Positions 1-12,026 of a stretch of DNA of 64,000 nucleotides are shown here, in pieces. The notes under the pieces are model-generated. The model saw nothing but the letters and a program-made list of their open reading frames with translations, searched no databases and was not told where the DNA came from. The position numbers were made by a program, and so were the translations under genes. Position 1 is the first letter of the stretch, and every line of letters begins with the position of its first letter. The stretch comes from Prostheceraeus crozeri (lineage: Eukaryota; Platyhelminthes; Polycladida; Euryleptidae), in contig CAJQUW010000956.1 of NCBI GenBank assembly GCA_907163375.1, forward strand, positions 62,001 to 126,000. The letters are read 5' to 3'.

Positions 1-740
1 GGCATCATTTCTGATGCTGAAGGAGGTCGGATAGACAACATGTTAGCGACCTAGATACATTATTGCAACTAGAGCTGCCAACTGTCCGGTTTTCGACTGG
101 ACAGTCCACTTTTGAGAGAAAAATGTTCGGTGTCCGATTCTGGAAAATGTCCGCAAAATGTCCGGCTTTCTGTGAATTGCAAGGAAATCTACCAACATTC
201 TATTCGTAATTAACTAAGTCTCAGTTTAAGTACCTGATTCCGACTTTTTCGTAAACTTTTGTTGTCTGTCCGTTTCACTCACAAAATGAATGGCAAATAT
301 ACATGTAATCAAATGTAATAAGAATTCTGCTGTCACACAATAGCTGCGATTTTGTTATTCCATGGAAATCTGGAAGAGTTTCGATTAAATCTGAGGATGA
401 TTCAAAATCACGTAGGCATTTAATATGAATTCAAACTACTGCCATGCCGCTGTTCATTCACTGTTCGGAATCTTATCGATCTCGGTGAATACACGTTGAC
501 TTCCATTGCTCTAACAGGGCACTGTTACATATAAGCTTGCAAATGATTCAGTGTGTCATTTTCTTAATATCATGATTAGTAACTGCATTTTTGCTGCCTC
601 AGATGCGAGCTTGATCAGTTGCTTTTTGAGAATTTGCTCCCTGAGGATCGATGAGAGAAGGGGCTGCATATAATTTTTATTCTTCCTCTTTTAATTGAAG
701 GCCAATAAATCATAGAAGGAGAGATCTCCATTTGCTGTGA
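1..740. other. no gene recognised
   Basis: No coding region or RNA gene is visible. The stretch AGAGCTGCCAACTGTCCGG at about 71-89, followed by related GTCCGG/GTCCGC words to about 165, resembles the end of a DNA transposon. No inverted partner is present in the window, so it is not called as an element. Confidence 0.4.
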
Positions 741-985
741 TCTCCGTGGCACAGTGGTTAAGTGCTCGACCTAGCGATCTTCTGGTCCAGCGATCGAGCC
801 CTGAAAGTGTCATTGGAAGTCGGCGGGAAGGGTTCGATCTATTACTCGTATGCTCCCATTGTTCACTCAGCATCAGGGAGTTGCAGTTACGAGCGAATGT
901 AGTAGTGTGTGTAGTAGGAACAGTGCAGCAGATTTGGCTTCGGGGCTAAGAAGAAGGATAATATAATACAATTTTATTACTTTTT
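741..985 (+). mobile_element. tRNA-derived SINE
   Basis: The segment opens with an RNA polymerase III A-box-like run (TGGCACAGTGGTTAAG, from 747). A B-box-like run GCGATCGAGCCC follows at about 789-800, at normal tRNA spacing. A second B-box-like GGTTCGATCT lies at 831-840. A non-tRNA body follows and ends in an A/T-rich tail (about 945-985). This is the layout of a SINE: a tRNA head with internal promoter and an unrelated body, mobilised by a partner LINE. The partner cannot be named. No clear target duplication was found, so the ends are approximate. Confidence 0.6.
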
Positions 986-1063
986 CATTGAGTGACCCCT
1001 CGCTTCGTTCATGGCCGGCTCGTAGCTGTGCTAAGGGTAAAAATTCTGTAAAACAAGATATTA

Positions 1064-1249
1064 CAGTCGAAGCTCGCTAATTCTGACACGGGTAATTAAG
1101 ACTTCGGTTAATTAAGATCATACGACAGTGGCATGTTTTGTATCTTTTGCATGTATAAGCTGATGCTGTCTAACAAAGACTTTCGATAATTAAGACATTG
1201 GCATAATAAAGCCTTGCATTTATGGTCTTAATTAACGAGCTTGCTTGAG
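1064..1249. mobile_element. pogo/Tigger-type MITE (probable)
   Basis: The left end CAGTCGAAGCTCGCTAATT follows TA. The right end reads, in reverse complement, CAAGCAAGCTCGTTAATTAA, so about 13 bases match as an inverted pair (AAGCTCGYTAATT). Internal repeats of TAATTAAGAC point inward from both sides. CAGT-ended repeats with 'gttaatta' runs and a TA target are typical of non-autonomous pogo/Tigger elements. There is no coding capacity. Confidence 0.45.
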
Positions 1250-2883
1250 ACTTCCACTTAGACTTTGCCGTTTAAGAGGATGAAAAACTTTCTTGCTAAT
1301 GTGCTTCAATGCAAGTGTGCGATTAAAACTTGTTTAAAGCTTGGAAAACATAATAATGGAAGCAATAATCATTGAAATCGTTGCACTGTGAGAAAAAATT
1401 CAAATTAATGACAAGGTAGTGTCAAAAAATTGTAGATGGGTAAATCCATTTTATATAGCAACATTTTGGGCAATTTTTGACTTTTTAACTATGCAACTTC
1501 GTTTTCTCGGCCAGATGGACATTTTGGCCGTTTTACGAGATTTTGAAAATTATAATCACTTTCTTTTCAAGACAAATTTTGCAAGTATCATTACATTATG
1601 GTTCTTGATAATTCTGTCAGTTTTCATGAGATCCGGATAAAAAATGTGGTCTCAGCATCAAATTGAAATTTTCAGAAAAATCAAAAAAGTCTGGTCAAAT
1701 GAATGCAGGACATTTTTTTAATTCACAAATGTTCAATTGTGATGACCCATAATCGATTTTTTTCTTTCTGATGCAACGACTAGACTCACATATGATGTAC
1801 CTCGTTGAATAAAGAAAGTGAAAACAACATTTCTAAGTTGAGAAATGAGCATCGGTCAGAAGACAGTTTTTGGTGGACAAAGGCTAATTGAAGAAAAATC
1901 CCAAATAAATGTCAATGCGATCTTGAATCATAATCGTCTGGTTGAAAGTACGGTTGATGCGCCTTCACGTGATACATAACTTCATATGTATAATTTAAGT
2001 AGATCACAACGAAATTTCTTCCCTAAGATAGAGCACCTAAGCTGAGAACAGTCTTTTTTATACTTTTTCTGCCTTGAGCTAAGATTATCATAAAGGAAAC
2101 TTTCTTGGATTGATTTGAATTCATCATGACCGAAAAGAGGAGATCCTAAGGATCAAGATGAAAAAAAATCATGAAAATCGGTTCGGAACGAAGGATTTTC
2201 CAGACGCAAGACACGTTTTTTGACAACTGTTGTTACATAAAATTGATTAACCCAGATCAAAGTAAGTACTTTGACCCAGATATGTGGATGGATTGGATGG
2301 ATGAAAATCCTATAATGGATGAATATCAGGGTTGGATCCGGGCATACGCTTTGAAGATCGGTTGGCGGGCAGGCTGACTATTCATTCCGCGACAACTCAT
2401 TAGATTGTGAATGTAGCTTGAACTTTGTTCTTCGCAATACGAAGTTTTCATAATTTGCTTGATGGCAGTGAGGGCATGTCGATGCTGATTGAATGCTAGT
2501 CTGTAGGCAACTATCCTATTACACATGTACATGTAGTTTTTCAAACCCTTCTTGATTTCAAATGAGGTTTCCAGATCAGCATATTCAAGCCAGCACGGCA
2601 TGAATTTTGTGAGAGGTGTGTATTACTTAGTCTTGTGTATTTCTTAGTCTATCTCGTATATTGAATAATTATGGCGCGCATTGCAGGACTGTTGCTGAAT
2701 TTTTCCATGCGCGAACAAAATATATCATCAAAGCACGAGAATTGTCTCATTACTTGATTGAAGTTCAACTTGATAGAAATTGATAAGAAATCATTGCCGG
2801 CACGCCTCATCGGGAACTGTTGCTTATCTGGATTACCGGTAGACTTACCGTATGCTATATAGAAATCGAGGAATCGAATGATG
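1250..2883. other. no gene recognised
   Basis: AT-rich sequence with only short, compositionally ordinary open frames (for example 1419-1640 and 2171-2377). No protein family, RNA gene or repeat pair is recognisable. Confidence 0.4.
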
Positions 2884-2895
2884 TCTAGCGGCAGA

Positions 2896-3050
2896 GTTGG
2901 AAGTGGGTCGTGGGTCATGGGTCAAGTGAGTTACAAGATCGCATGGGCCACGTGGGTCGTTGGCCACGTTTTTCCGAAAAGTTGGTGGGTCAGGTGGGTT
3001 GTGAGTCAGACTTCGTTGACTCACTTCCAACCAGTTTGACCCATGTTAGA
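2896..3050 (+). repeat. left GTGGGTC subterminal array
   Basis: Degenerate tandem GTGGGTC/ATGGGTC heptamers are closed by an inverted GACTCACTTCCAAC copy at 3018-3031. The array runs in the same orientation as the right-hand array, not as its mirror image. Arrays like this next to hAT ends often bind transposase; that role is inferred here. Confidence 0.75.
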
Positions 3051-3845
3051 TTTGACAATCTCAAATACAGTAAGTTTCATTTTTCGTATTCTTATCATTC
3101 ATGAAAAATGATTAAGTCAGTGTCACTGAAAGGGGTGATGGATGCACACAGTCAAAATATGCAACACTATTGACTTTCACACGCATCATACAGTTTCGAA
3201 AGGGGGCGAAATTCACACAAATTAAAGGCTCGAAAACAATTGCTGCTGTCTACTGAGAGATGTTGGTTGGTGGGTGGAGAGAAGTTGTTTGAGCACTATT
3301 GTGTATGCTCGATTCTCTGTCGCTATGTCTGACGATACCCAATGATGTGTGACCTTGATTTCAGAGGTACAGCTACTGAAGAAGTCAAGTATTCAGAGGT
3401 TCTATTCATCTTGAAAATTTTCTTGCAATGCCAGCTGACCTTCGTTTTGTTTGTTTTGTTTGATTTTGTTGGTCTTTCGTAGAAAATATCCTCTGGTAGA
3501 GATTAGAATGGTAAATCTCAGGTAAAGATTGATCAGATCCTAAATATTTTCGAAATATATAATTGATCAAAATATCTTGATAGTATACATGCTTCATATC
3601 TAAAGTATTTAGCTATTCAATCTACTTTCGCGTCATGCATGTTCCATGCATCTCATTGAACATTCGATATCATGCCATAATTCATACGACGGTCATTGAT
3701 ATAGACATCCCTTTCACACAGACTTGTTGCGGCAGAGCTCTGTGAAGAGATATTTTTTGACACTTCGTATCAATAAAAAGTTTCATTTTGATATTTGATT
3801 TGGTATCAATAAAAATAAGAATATTTACATGTGATTGTTATCAAA

Positions 3846-3965
3846 ATGTACTCGTACATGTAGTGCCACTCAAGTATATCAGTAGAAATATGTATTAAGT
3901 ACAATGTACTTAGGTACTCCTGTACTTGATTGTACTCTTGTACTTGTAATTGTACTTTTATGTAC
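3846..3965. repeat. TACTTGTA-rich low-complexity stretch
   Basis: Short direct and inverted words of the GTACTTGTACTT type recur through this segment, inside the 2892-4801 element. It may be the eroded end of a further DNA transposon, but no partner end or target duplication was found. Confidence 0.4.
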
Positions 3966-4630
3966 ATTGCAAGCTAATTCTTGAATTATAATCTCGTCCA
4001 CGTGCAATTTTCTATTCACGCGTTGCGCATGCCTACTCCACTTGCTTTTCAATGAATGTCATTCTTCCATCAAATATGCAACTTTCTACTTGAATCTAAC
4101 ATTAGTGGAAGTTAATGAAATTTGAATCGATTGCCATCAGAAGCAACAAAATATTAGTTTGACGATCTTTCTGGGATAATTTTCACACATGTAGTATCTA
4201 ACATAATAAATGCATGAATCTTAGGCCAACTGCAATCTTATTTTTTAACTTAATTTGATTAAGAAATGTTAAATTTGAAATTTAGTCTGTAGGGCCCTCA
4301 ACTTAGCCAAATCATCTCTCAACGAGTTAGATAAGTAGCACAAAAAAGGATAGTCATGAAGTATAAAAAGAAACTGAAACGTCCAAAGTTTTTTAGAACC
4401 TCAGGTATTTGTGGTACATGAACTTTGATTATAAGATAATTTTGATGAAGTTAAATGTCTATTTATCATGTGACAAGCAATCTGATACACTTGAATCTTC
4501 ATAACAAATCTGAACAACAATTTTGATACTACGAGGCCTCCATCAAGATAGACCTAGAATCTTGAATGAAAATGAAACTAAAGATGATACTAGAAAAGGA
4601 AATTTCAGTCACATCATTCACCCTTGCAGC

Positions 4631-4797
4631 ATGTGGGTCAGGTGGGTCAAAGATGTGGTGGGTCAGGTGGGTCAGGTGGGTCAGGTGGGTCGTGGGTCAG
4701 GGTACCCTGTGGGTCAAGTGGATCGTGGGTCATGTTTTCGTGAAAAGTCGGTGGGGCAGGTGGGTCATGGGTCAAGTTTCGTTGACCCACTTCCAAC
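4631..4797 (+). repeat. right GTGGGTC array with G-quadruplex motif
   Basis: Tandem GTGGGTC units spaced by AG dinucleotides. Between 4660 and 4702 six GGG runs follow one another with loops of 6, 6, 6, 4 and 3 bases, which meets the usual G3+N1-7 quadruplex rule with two runs to spare. The array ends in GACCCACTTCCAAC (4784-4797), part of the terminal inverted repeat of the surrounding hAT-type element. Confidence 0.8.
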
Positions 4798-4809
4798 TCT
4801 GTCTAGCGG

Positions 4810-6120
4810 TCAAAGTTGAGCAGCTGCCAGCCTTAACTCGTAGGTTATAAAGACACCAGCTCACCCCTGGTCGGTTTTGATCACGCCGGCCAGGTTGATC
4901 AATCCTGATGAACATGTAGTAAGAAATCGCTGTTGCATATGCATGAATTAGGGAGCACACAAATTAAAAGAAAATGCTATAAAAACACAGAAAATCGCAA
5001 ACGCATTCAGCAAAAACCCTCATGGATATTAAAATAGGATTCCATTATAGTCGCAGCATGGGTTTGACGCTGTCGCTCCGATTATATCATGGTTTTCTCA
5101 AAGTTGTTACTAAACAACTATCATTTGTGAGGTGTCTCGATCTTGAATGAGAAAAAAATCTTGTCACCTTAGTCTAGTGATATTCATGTTTGCGTGTATA
5201 TTCTCCACTTTTTCTGGACCTCTTTAATCAGGTTTAGAGGTTTTGATAAATCTTTATGTGCATCTCGATTCTAACTATGAATAGACATGTAAATCATCGC
5301 GTTAATCCAGTTATATTTCTGATGTTTGTGCATAATATTCATATTGATTCATCACGATTGCTGAAATTATATGAAATATGTCATAAATGAAAAAATTCAC
5401 TGAAATTTTAATGTCTTCGTCCTCGCCTTGCAGAGAATCGGAAATGTTTTATGGTCACTTACCTCATGTCATCTTTGTAAATGCAGTTACTTAACCCAGG
5501 CCGTAATACAGACATAACCCAGGTCTTCCGCACGCAAAGTCAACATTTTCCCTCTAACATAAGGCCTATGCACCGGTGTTAGCCAGTATTAGCAGAGTTG
5601 CTGCGCTGGGTATATTAGCTCCTGTACAATTTATTTCACCACTGAATACCTTAATATCAACAAAGGTCCTTCATTCTGTTCTCACTCGGTATAAGATTGA
5701 ATAAAATCCCAATAAATGGCGCCACTATCTTCTGCCTGTCTGTCACCCTTGATGGTTCCATTGCGTCATGCAGAGAACAGCTGACTCAGAGCCTCACAGG
5801 TGTAACCTCGAAGTGAGCACGATGCCACGCGCCAGGAATAAAGAACCGAATCGTGCGTGAGCTATTGGAACAATAAAGTTGTCGTTATTGTGGATTCAGT
5901 TAACAGGATGGTTGAAATGTGTCGGAAAGTAATTTGAACTCTAACAACTCAGACAGCGATAAAAACTGGCGGAATTTAACGAAGTTGGGAAGAAGGTCAG
6001 ACAGAATCTTTGTTTGAGAGTTATATATTTTTCATCTACATATCCGCGTTTTATGAAAATCAAACTGAACGCGTAATTCTTCAACTGATTACTTCGTTGG
6101 ATTTCTTAATACTTGCGGAT
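4810..6120. other. no gene recognised
   Basis: No reading frame, RNA gene or transposon end could be supported. The part at 5480-5900 is less AT-rich than its surroundings but holds no recognisable product. Confidence 0.4.
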
Positions 6121-6128
6121 TTTTTCAT

Positions 6129-7029
6129 CAGGGCTTGGAAAAAATTGATTGATTCGTCATCAATCAATTAAAGTTGGTTGAATCAATTAATTGTAATTGG
6201 GTCCCTTCTTCAATCAATTAATTGCCAATTAATAGCCTGCAGTTTGATATCAGCCTGATAACTAATTCATTAAGAATCTCACGATGCTTCTACAAAAATC
6301 TTTTCAAATCGAAACACTTTGATTCAATCGTGGCAAGAATCTACAGATAAGCAAGCATATTAGACAAAAATGGAGTTGAATGTAATTTTATTTACTGGGC
6401 TTGTAGTTTACTTACTTTGTAGCTTAAGCGCACTGTAGCAAGCTCCGTATTTTATTGTGTATACACACACTTTCGCTCTCTCATAGATAGACGCGTAATG
6501 GCAATATATATTGTTTTACGATTTATGTATACGCCAGGTATTACTCGATTTCTATAAACAGACAGAGACAAACTCTGAAAGTGACACCCATCATTGTAGT
6601 CTCTAAATCAACCATTAGAAAATACATACATTTACAATATTCACCACCATTCTAACAAATGACCAAACTGGCCAAGTGCCGCTGCGTGTATGCTTGAATC
6701 AACAATAACTCGTACAGGATTACAGATCTCCAGCATTTTTTTGAAGCACATTTCAATGATTCAGTATTCAAATGAGAAATATGAACCTTTAAAAACAGTT
6801 GCATCTACTGGTACATAGGAAGCAAACTCCGTCGTATATCACTGACAATACCTGATACTGATGTAACCTAAAGCTCTATATTGACTTCAATAACTAAAGG
6901 AAGATAGCCTATGACGACAATTAAATTGCTATAATTGGCCATCGATCAATCAATTTTCTGTGTACAATCAATCCATGGTCACTATCAATGAAATATAAAT
7001 TAGTTGTGATTAATTTTGTCCAAGCCCCG
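6129..7029. mobile_element. hAT-type MITE (901 bp)
   Basis: The left end CAGGGCTTGGAAAAAATTG matches the right end in reverse complement (CGGGGCTTGGACAAAATTA). An exact 8-bp duplication TTTTTCAT flanks the element at 6121-6128 and 7030-7037. Subterminal runs of AATTGATTG/CAATCAATT sit just inside both ends. No transposase is encoded. Similar AATTGATTG words at 7160-7215, 8850-8930 and 21840-21900 may be remnants of relatives. Confidence 0.85.
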
Positions 7030-7331
7030 TTTTTCATGTTAGAAAAGTGAAAAAAAGTTTACATCTGCAGAACAAATAATGGAAGCATTTAACCTATGAG
7101 GCAGTTAGCCACTTTTGGTAATGAAATATAAATGTCTTTGTGGTAGGAGTTATCAAAGATTAATTACAATTAATTGATTGATTTGCAGATAGTGTAGTTA
7201 ATTGATTGACTGCAATACCGTCACCACTCTAAACCGAAGATTGTTTTGAGATGCTGCAACATACTTACATACACGTACCTATTTCTTTTCGAAAACTGAT
7301 ATCATACAGGATTCTAGAGCACTAGTAGACC

Positions 7332-7914
7332 CACAGAATTAGATTCATCTGCGCGCGCAACCCTTTCCTAGAAAGGAAGGGTTGTATGTAACCTTAATAT
7401 TGAAATGGCACATCACAGAATTAGAAAACTTTCTCCTTCTCGAATGGATAATTCGTGTATCACTTGCTATTGGAAATGGCAAACAATAAGCTGTCAGCAG
7501 AGGACAGTAGAGCCAGTGAGAGATGGGTACGTGCTGTGATATCACTTCGCACACACCAAAACACACATCGATGCGTGGCTTCGATTCAATGTACGCAGTT
7601 ACGCACTAAACAGTGAGCAATGCCGAGTTGAGGATCATCAAGTGAACTAATTTTCGTACGCCTGCTACTTTCTTTAATAATGATCGGAAGGGTCAACATT
7701 ATGGAGAAAACTTGTGCGCAATGATCTGAATTTGGCAATCGAAGCACTTTGCTGGAACTCACATTAATCCGCAAGCGACGCACCATTTTTTTTCCTATTT
7801 CTGTAAGGTATTAGGAATTCCTTTTTGCCCACCTAATAGGTTCCTCAATGTGCCGTCCATTTCGTATTAATCACTAGCAAACCGAAGCAGATAAACAAAA
7901 TATTTAATTCTGTG
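7332..7914. mobile_element. CACAGAATTAG-ended DNA transposon, copy 1
   Basis: The inverted ends are CACAGAATTAGA (7332) and TAATTCTGTG (to 7914). An exact 8-bp duplication AGTAGACC lies at 7324-7331 and 7915-7922. Two more complete copies and one partial copy of the family lie in this window. The interior has no convincing transposase. An 8-bp duplication fits hAT, P or Merlin-like superfamilies, but the CACAG end does not match the usual hAT YARNG start, so the superfamily is left open. Confidence 0.8.
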
Positions 7915-8235
7915 AGTAGACCTATTTGGTGCATAACCTATTTACCATCTCTATCTTAAAAAACATTACTTTAAATGATTACTCTCAAAACTTTGCATTA
8001 CGGTCTGTTATCACGGCACGCATGATTATTTCTGCAACCATTCATGATGCATGAACGCAAGTTTGCAATTGAATTTACAAACATTCACGTCCATTAAGAA
8101 TAAGGCTACAGATGTATTCCATGAATTATATATGAATGTGCATGTAGTCTTAGATATCTGTCGATGTGTGCGTTCACCTCGCCAAAGCACTAAGGTGGAG
8201 AATGCTGTTTCTACTTTATGCGTACCTCTCTATCC

Positions 8236-8714
8236 CACAGAATTAGGCAGTTCGTCTCTTCTGTTTGACCAGAAAGGAAGTAATGGAACATGTAACGTTA
8301 ATGAAATGGCACAGTCTGCTGACATAACACCATAGCAATCGAACAATGAACAGCCAGTTCAACATTAAGCATGCCAGATTGTGCGAAGTTTCAGTGACTG
8401 TTATCAACCGGATCCCACATCAAAGAGACACAGACGGTGTCAAGTTCTACAGAGAAGTTTGTGAACGTTTTTTCTTGCGCCTGCAAACTTTTTTAATAAT
8501 GATCGGAAGGAACGACATTATCGAAAAAAACTTTTGCGCAATGATCGGAATTCTTTGAATCTGAAGGAATCGTGGCGATCGAAGCATTTTGAAGGAATTC
8601 ACAGCAATCCACAAGCGACGCACGACTATTTTTCATATCTCTGTAAGGCATCAATAATTCCCCCCCACTTAGTAAGTTCCTGCATGTGACACGCTTAAAC
8701 TATCTAATTCTGTG
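8236..8714. mobile_element. CACAGAATTAG-ended DNA transposon, copy 2
   Basis: The ends are CACAGAATTAGGCAG and TAATTCTGTG. The flanking 8-mers CTCTATCC (8228-8235) and CTCTACCC (8715-8722) agree at seven of eight positions. The interior aligns by eye with copy 3 over most of its length (shared run GAAAGGAAGTAATGGAACAT) and with the second half of copy 1. It is shorter than copy 1 through loss of internal sequence, as usual for non-autonomous members. Confidence 0.75.
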
Positions 8715-8722
8715 CTCTACCC

Positions 8723-11234
8723 ACTCAAAAGCAATTATGCGACGTGTGGTAGCCTGATACGTATCAGTGATGTATCAAAGTCGAAAATCTTTTATCAAGA
8801 ATTAGTCTTCAAATGGGGACTGATTCAAATTGGTGACTGATTCAGTAATTGCAATTAATTGATTGCTGTCATCAAATGATTTTAGTTAGTTGATGGCTTC
8901 GTGCTGAAATTGAAATGAATTGTAATTAATTTATTATGACCCCTGCTTTGGGAATTCATAAATGGTGAATACAAAGTCTGAGATATAGTGCATTGAGATG
9001 GAAAAATAGATGTCACTCTATTATCTCATACGTACCAGGATTATTTCTTAACTCCCACGCATTGCGCCTTAATAAATTATTGAAATCACTTCGAAATACT
9101 CATCCAACATCATCCTAACAAATTCGTATGACCTGTGAGTGAACAAAAAAGGCCAATAAAATAGTCTATAGATGACATGGAGGAATATATCGAAGATAGT
9201 CCGAGCCCTCAATTCATAGCATCGAAGAGAAGAATGGAAGCATCCTGACGATAGAAAACATGCTTGACTTAGTAGATTTTAAGGGATAACTGCAGATGAC
9301 TGCAAAGCGACTAAGAAAGCAAAAAATTAAAAAAAGGTATTTCGAAATGTGACATTTCTCAGATTAATGTGTGAACGTATAGGCATTTTCACATCTGAAT
9401 TAGATCTTCACGAATCCTACGACCAACTCAACCTTTTTTAAACCACTTATGAATATTATCTTCTCACATTCACCGAACGTACTGATGTACTAAATAACGA
9501 TTTGACAAATGCAAATTTACATTACTTACTTCTGCCTACTCAATACAAAGCTACGTAACGACTAATTCAAAAGCAAGGGAATGCCAAGTAAACTTATTCA
9601 ATATTAAATTAGTCATATATTTCATATTTAAGTTCCCTTCTTGAAGAAGACAGAAATTATTTGGAAATAATTTGTTATTATACTAATATAAGTTTAATTA
9701 GCATTCCTTTACTTTTGGATTATTCACAATGAGCCAAGGCATTTTTTTCACATGCGTAGCGACTTTTGATCTTATGAACCATAAAAATGTGATTCGTGGA
9801 AATACATAGAGATGTAAAAACCGGAGAGACATATGACTGTCATACTGATTGTGAAAAACAAAGGGCTCCGATCAAGCGTAATCGATACTCAAAACATGGA
9901 AAGGCGAGCACTCTTCCCTTTCAATGAGATAAATGGGATATCTAAATCATTACCAGGGATTCAAAAATCCCAAAAAATCTCAGTCCGGGTTAGAGCAGAT
10001 TCACAGACATGATGTTACAAAGCATACATGCGCACGTGCATATTCCGTGTTAGATTGATTGATAATTCTAATTGATAATAGTGACGTAGAAACTAGCACG
10101 GGAATTGGAAATTTCTGATTTTTTATGATCACGCATTATAGCTTGCAAAATCTTGACTCTTATTGATCCTTGAATGACAAGTTGCAAGTACTACCCCGCG
10201 ATCGAGACTGACAAAATAAAAGCACGCCCTTTCACCACAAATCAAGTTAATGATGTAGATAGCAACTGTGGTCAAGCGAGTGAAATTCTTCATGAAAATC
10301 TCACTCCCGAGATTAGTCTGACTCCCGGTGCCGATGAATGAGCCCATTATATAGACATGTTTAACTAACTACCCTAGTGTCACAACCTTTGTAGCAATTC
10401 ATAGCAAGAAGATTCCATATTCATGCTAAATATGAGGCATGGTGAACTTTGTAATGGTCCTGAAAATTCATGAGAATGAATGAAATTGCAATTATTGTGA
10501 TATTCCCTTCCAACTTGGCGGCACTTCCAGAATGGCAGCACACTGCGATCCGGAATCAATCTCTGCAGATGTTAGGGTTGAATAGCAGGTCAATATATTA
10601 TAGGAAGGCAGGAGTTCTCAATTCCTATTAATCATCATAACGGCGTCAATGAAAGTCAACATAGCTGTATATGACACAAATATCAGTGGTCCATAATATC
10701 CAAGATCTTTTGAATGACAGGTGTCTTCATCATATAAGTAAGAATTCATCGCAATTACACAAATATATTTGATGACTTTTTGCCAGACGGACCTGAAAAT
10801 AAGTATTAACTGACTTGGACTGGGCCAGGCTAGAGAATTTGAAACTGTCACGGGCCGGGCCGCGGGCCTTAAGCAAAGGGCGCAACTGAACCTCAAACTC
10901 TAACCGGATCTAACTCTTGAGTAATTATATGGAAAAAATACCTTTTTTGCATCCATAGAACTAGTTAGTAAAATTCCGGATAAGCAAAGCCCCAAAAGTT
11001 TATTCCATACTGTTTGCTGATTTTGGGGATAAACTTTTGGAAATCTTCGGGGATTCGGTTGCAATAATCATTTCGCCTGTAAATAAGCCTCTTTGTGATC
11101 CAAAGATCGAAAAACAAAATAAATTGAAATTGGTTTCATTGCATTATTAAATCATTGTTTTATCATGTTTTTTATTCCTTTTCTTTATTCTTAATGGATG
11201 TATTACACATTACATATTCTTGTTATATTACATG
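8723..11234. other. no gene recognised
   Basis: About 2.5 kb of AT-rich sequence without a supported gene. It holds AATTGATTG-type remnants near 8850-8930 and a small hairpin at 10992-11040, listed separately. Confidence 0.4.
10992..11040. repeat. small hairpin
   Basis: CCAAAAGTTTATTCC (10992-11006) is repeated in inverted orientation at 11026-11040 with one mismatch around a 19-base loop. It may be a tiny MITE remnant or a chance fold; no function is visible. Confidence 0.5.
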
Positions 11235-12026
11235 ATGTGATGAAAAAATAACCTTCTGCGGATACTACATGTAAGTTGATTTATTACGATAACCAATATT
11301 TCGCCTTGCGGCTTTGTCAAGGTTACAATAAATAAAGCAGAGAGTGGTAAAAGGTGGGCCTATTTAAACAAACTTTGAGTACAGCTAGAAGAGAAACATT
11401 AACTTGGATGAACCCGTTACATGACAGTGTCTATATTTAGACCTTGACATCCGTTCATTAGGGAGCCTGCATGTTGCCGAATGTACATAGCTTCTAACGT
11501 GAGTCTCTTTTACGTAGTATTCAATCCACGATGCAGTATCGTCCATGAAATAGGCTGCGAACAATTGGGATGAGTCTGTAGATGTTGAAAAACAGCATGC
11601 TATTTACATTGACGAGTCAGCTCGTTGCATCAAGTCAAGGATAAAAGAACATCTCTCACAGAATAATGGTGCTGTTTTTCAACATCTACAGACTCATCCC
11701 AATTGTTTGCAGCCTATTTCATGGACGATACTGCATCGTGGATTGAATACTACGTAAAAGAGACTCACGTTAGAAGCTATGTACATTCGGCAACATGCAG
11801 GCTCCCTAATGAACGGATGTCAAGGTCTAAATATAGACACTGTCATGTAACGGGTTCATCCAAGTTAATGTTTCTCTTCTAGCTGTACTCAAAGTTTGTT
11901 TAAATAGGCCCACCTTTTACCACTCTCTGCTTTATTTATTGTAACCTTGACAAAGCCGCAAGGCGAAATATTGGTTATCGTAATAAATCAATTTAGCATC
12001 CGCAGAAGGTTATTTTTTCATCACAT
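11235..12026. repeat. 0.8-kb near-perfect palindrome
   Basis: The left arm (11235-11597) is the reverse complement of the right arm (11670-12026) with only scattered differences, around a 72-base spacer. Both arms are copies of the 3' end of one Penelope-like retroelement. The close match of the arms implies recent formation or ongoing correction between arms. Confidence 0.9.
11598..12026 (+). mobile_element. Penelope-like element 3' end (GIY-YIG remnant), sense copy
   Basis: Plus-strand translation across the spacer and right arm reads as the end of a GIY-YIG nuclease domain: a DESARCIKSRIKEHLS stretch, a VFQHLQTHP stretch and an LEAMYIRQH stretch, in the order and spacing typical of Penelope-like element C-termini. 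Downstream, TTGACAAAGCCGCAAGGCG precedes an 'aataaa'-rich tail, like the 3' region of many such elements. The copy is 5'-truncated and broken. The inverted partner is at 11235-11597. Penelope-like elements are reverse transcriptases that often leave truncated and inverted copies, which fits the palindrome. Confidence 0.65.

Larger units (their letters stand above)
2892..4801. mobile_element. hAT-type non-autonomous element with GTGGGTC subterminal arrays
   Basis: The ends are a perfect 18-bp inverted pair, CAGAGTTGGAAGTGGGTC at 2892 and its reverse complement ending at 4801. They are flanked by an identical 8-bp duplication TCTAGCGG (2884-2891 and 4802-4809). An 8-bp duplication and a CAGAG end fit the hAT superfamily. 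Each end carries a cluster of GTGGGTC heptamers. The interior (about 3060-4620) has no transposase frame, so it must be mobilised in trans. The left cluster also contains an internal copy of the right terminus (GACTCACTTCCAAC at 3018-3031), so the left 140 bp look like a miniature of the whole element. Confidence 0.85.
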
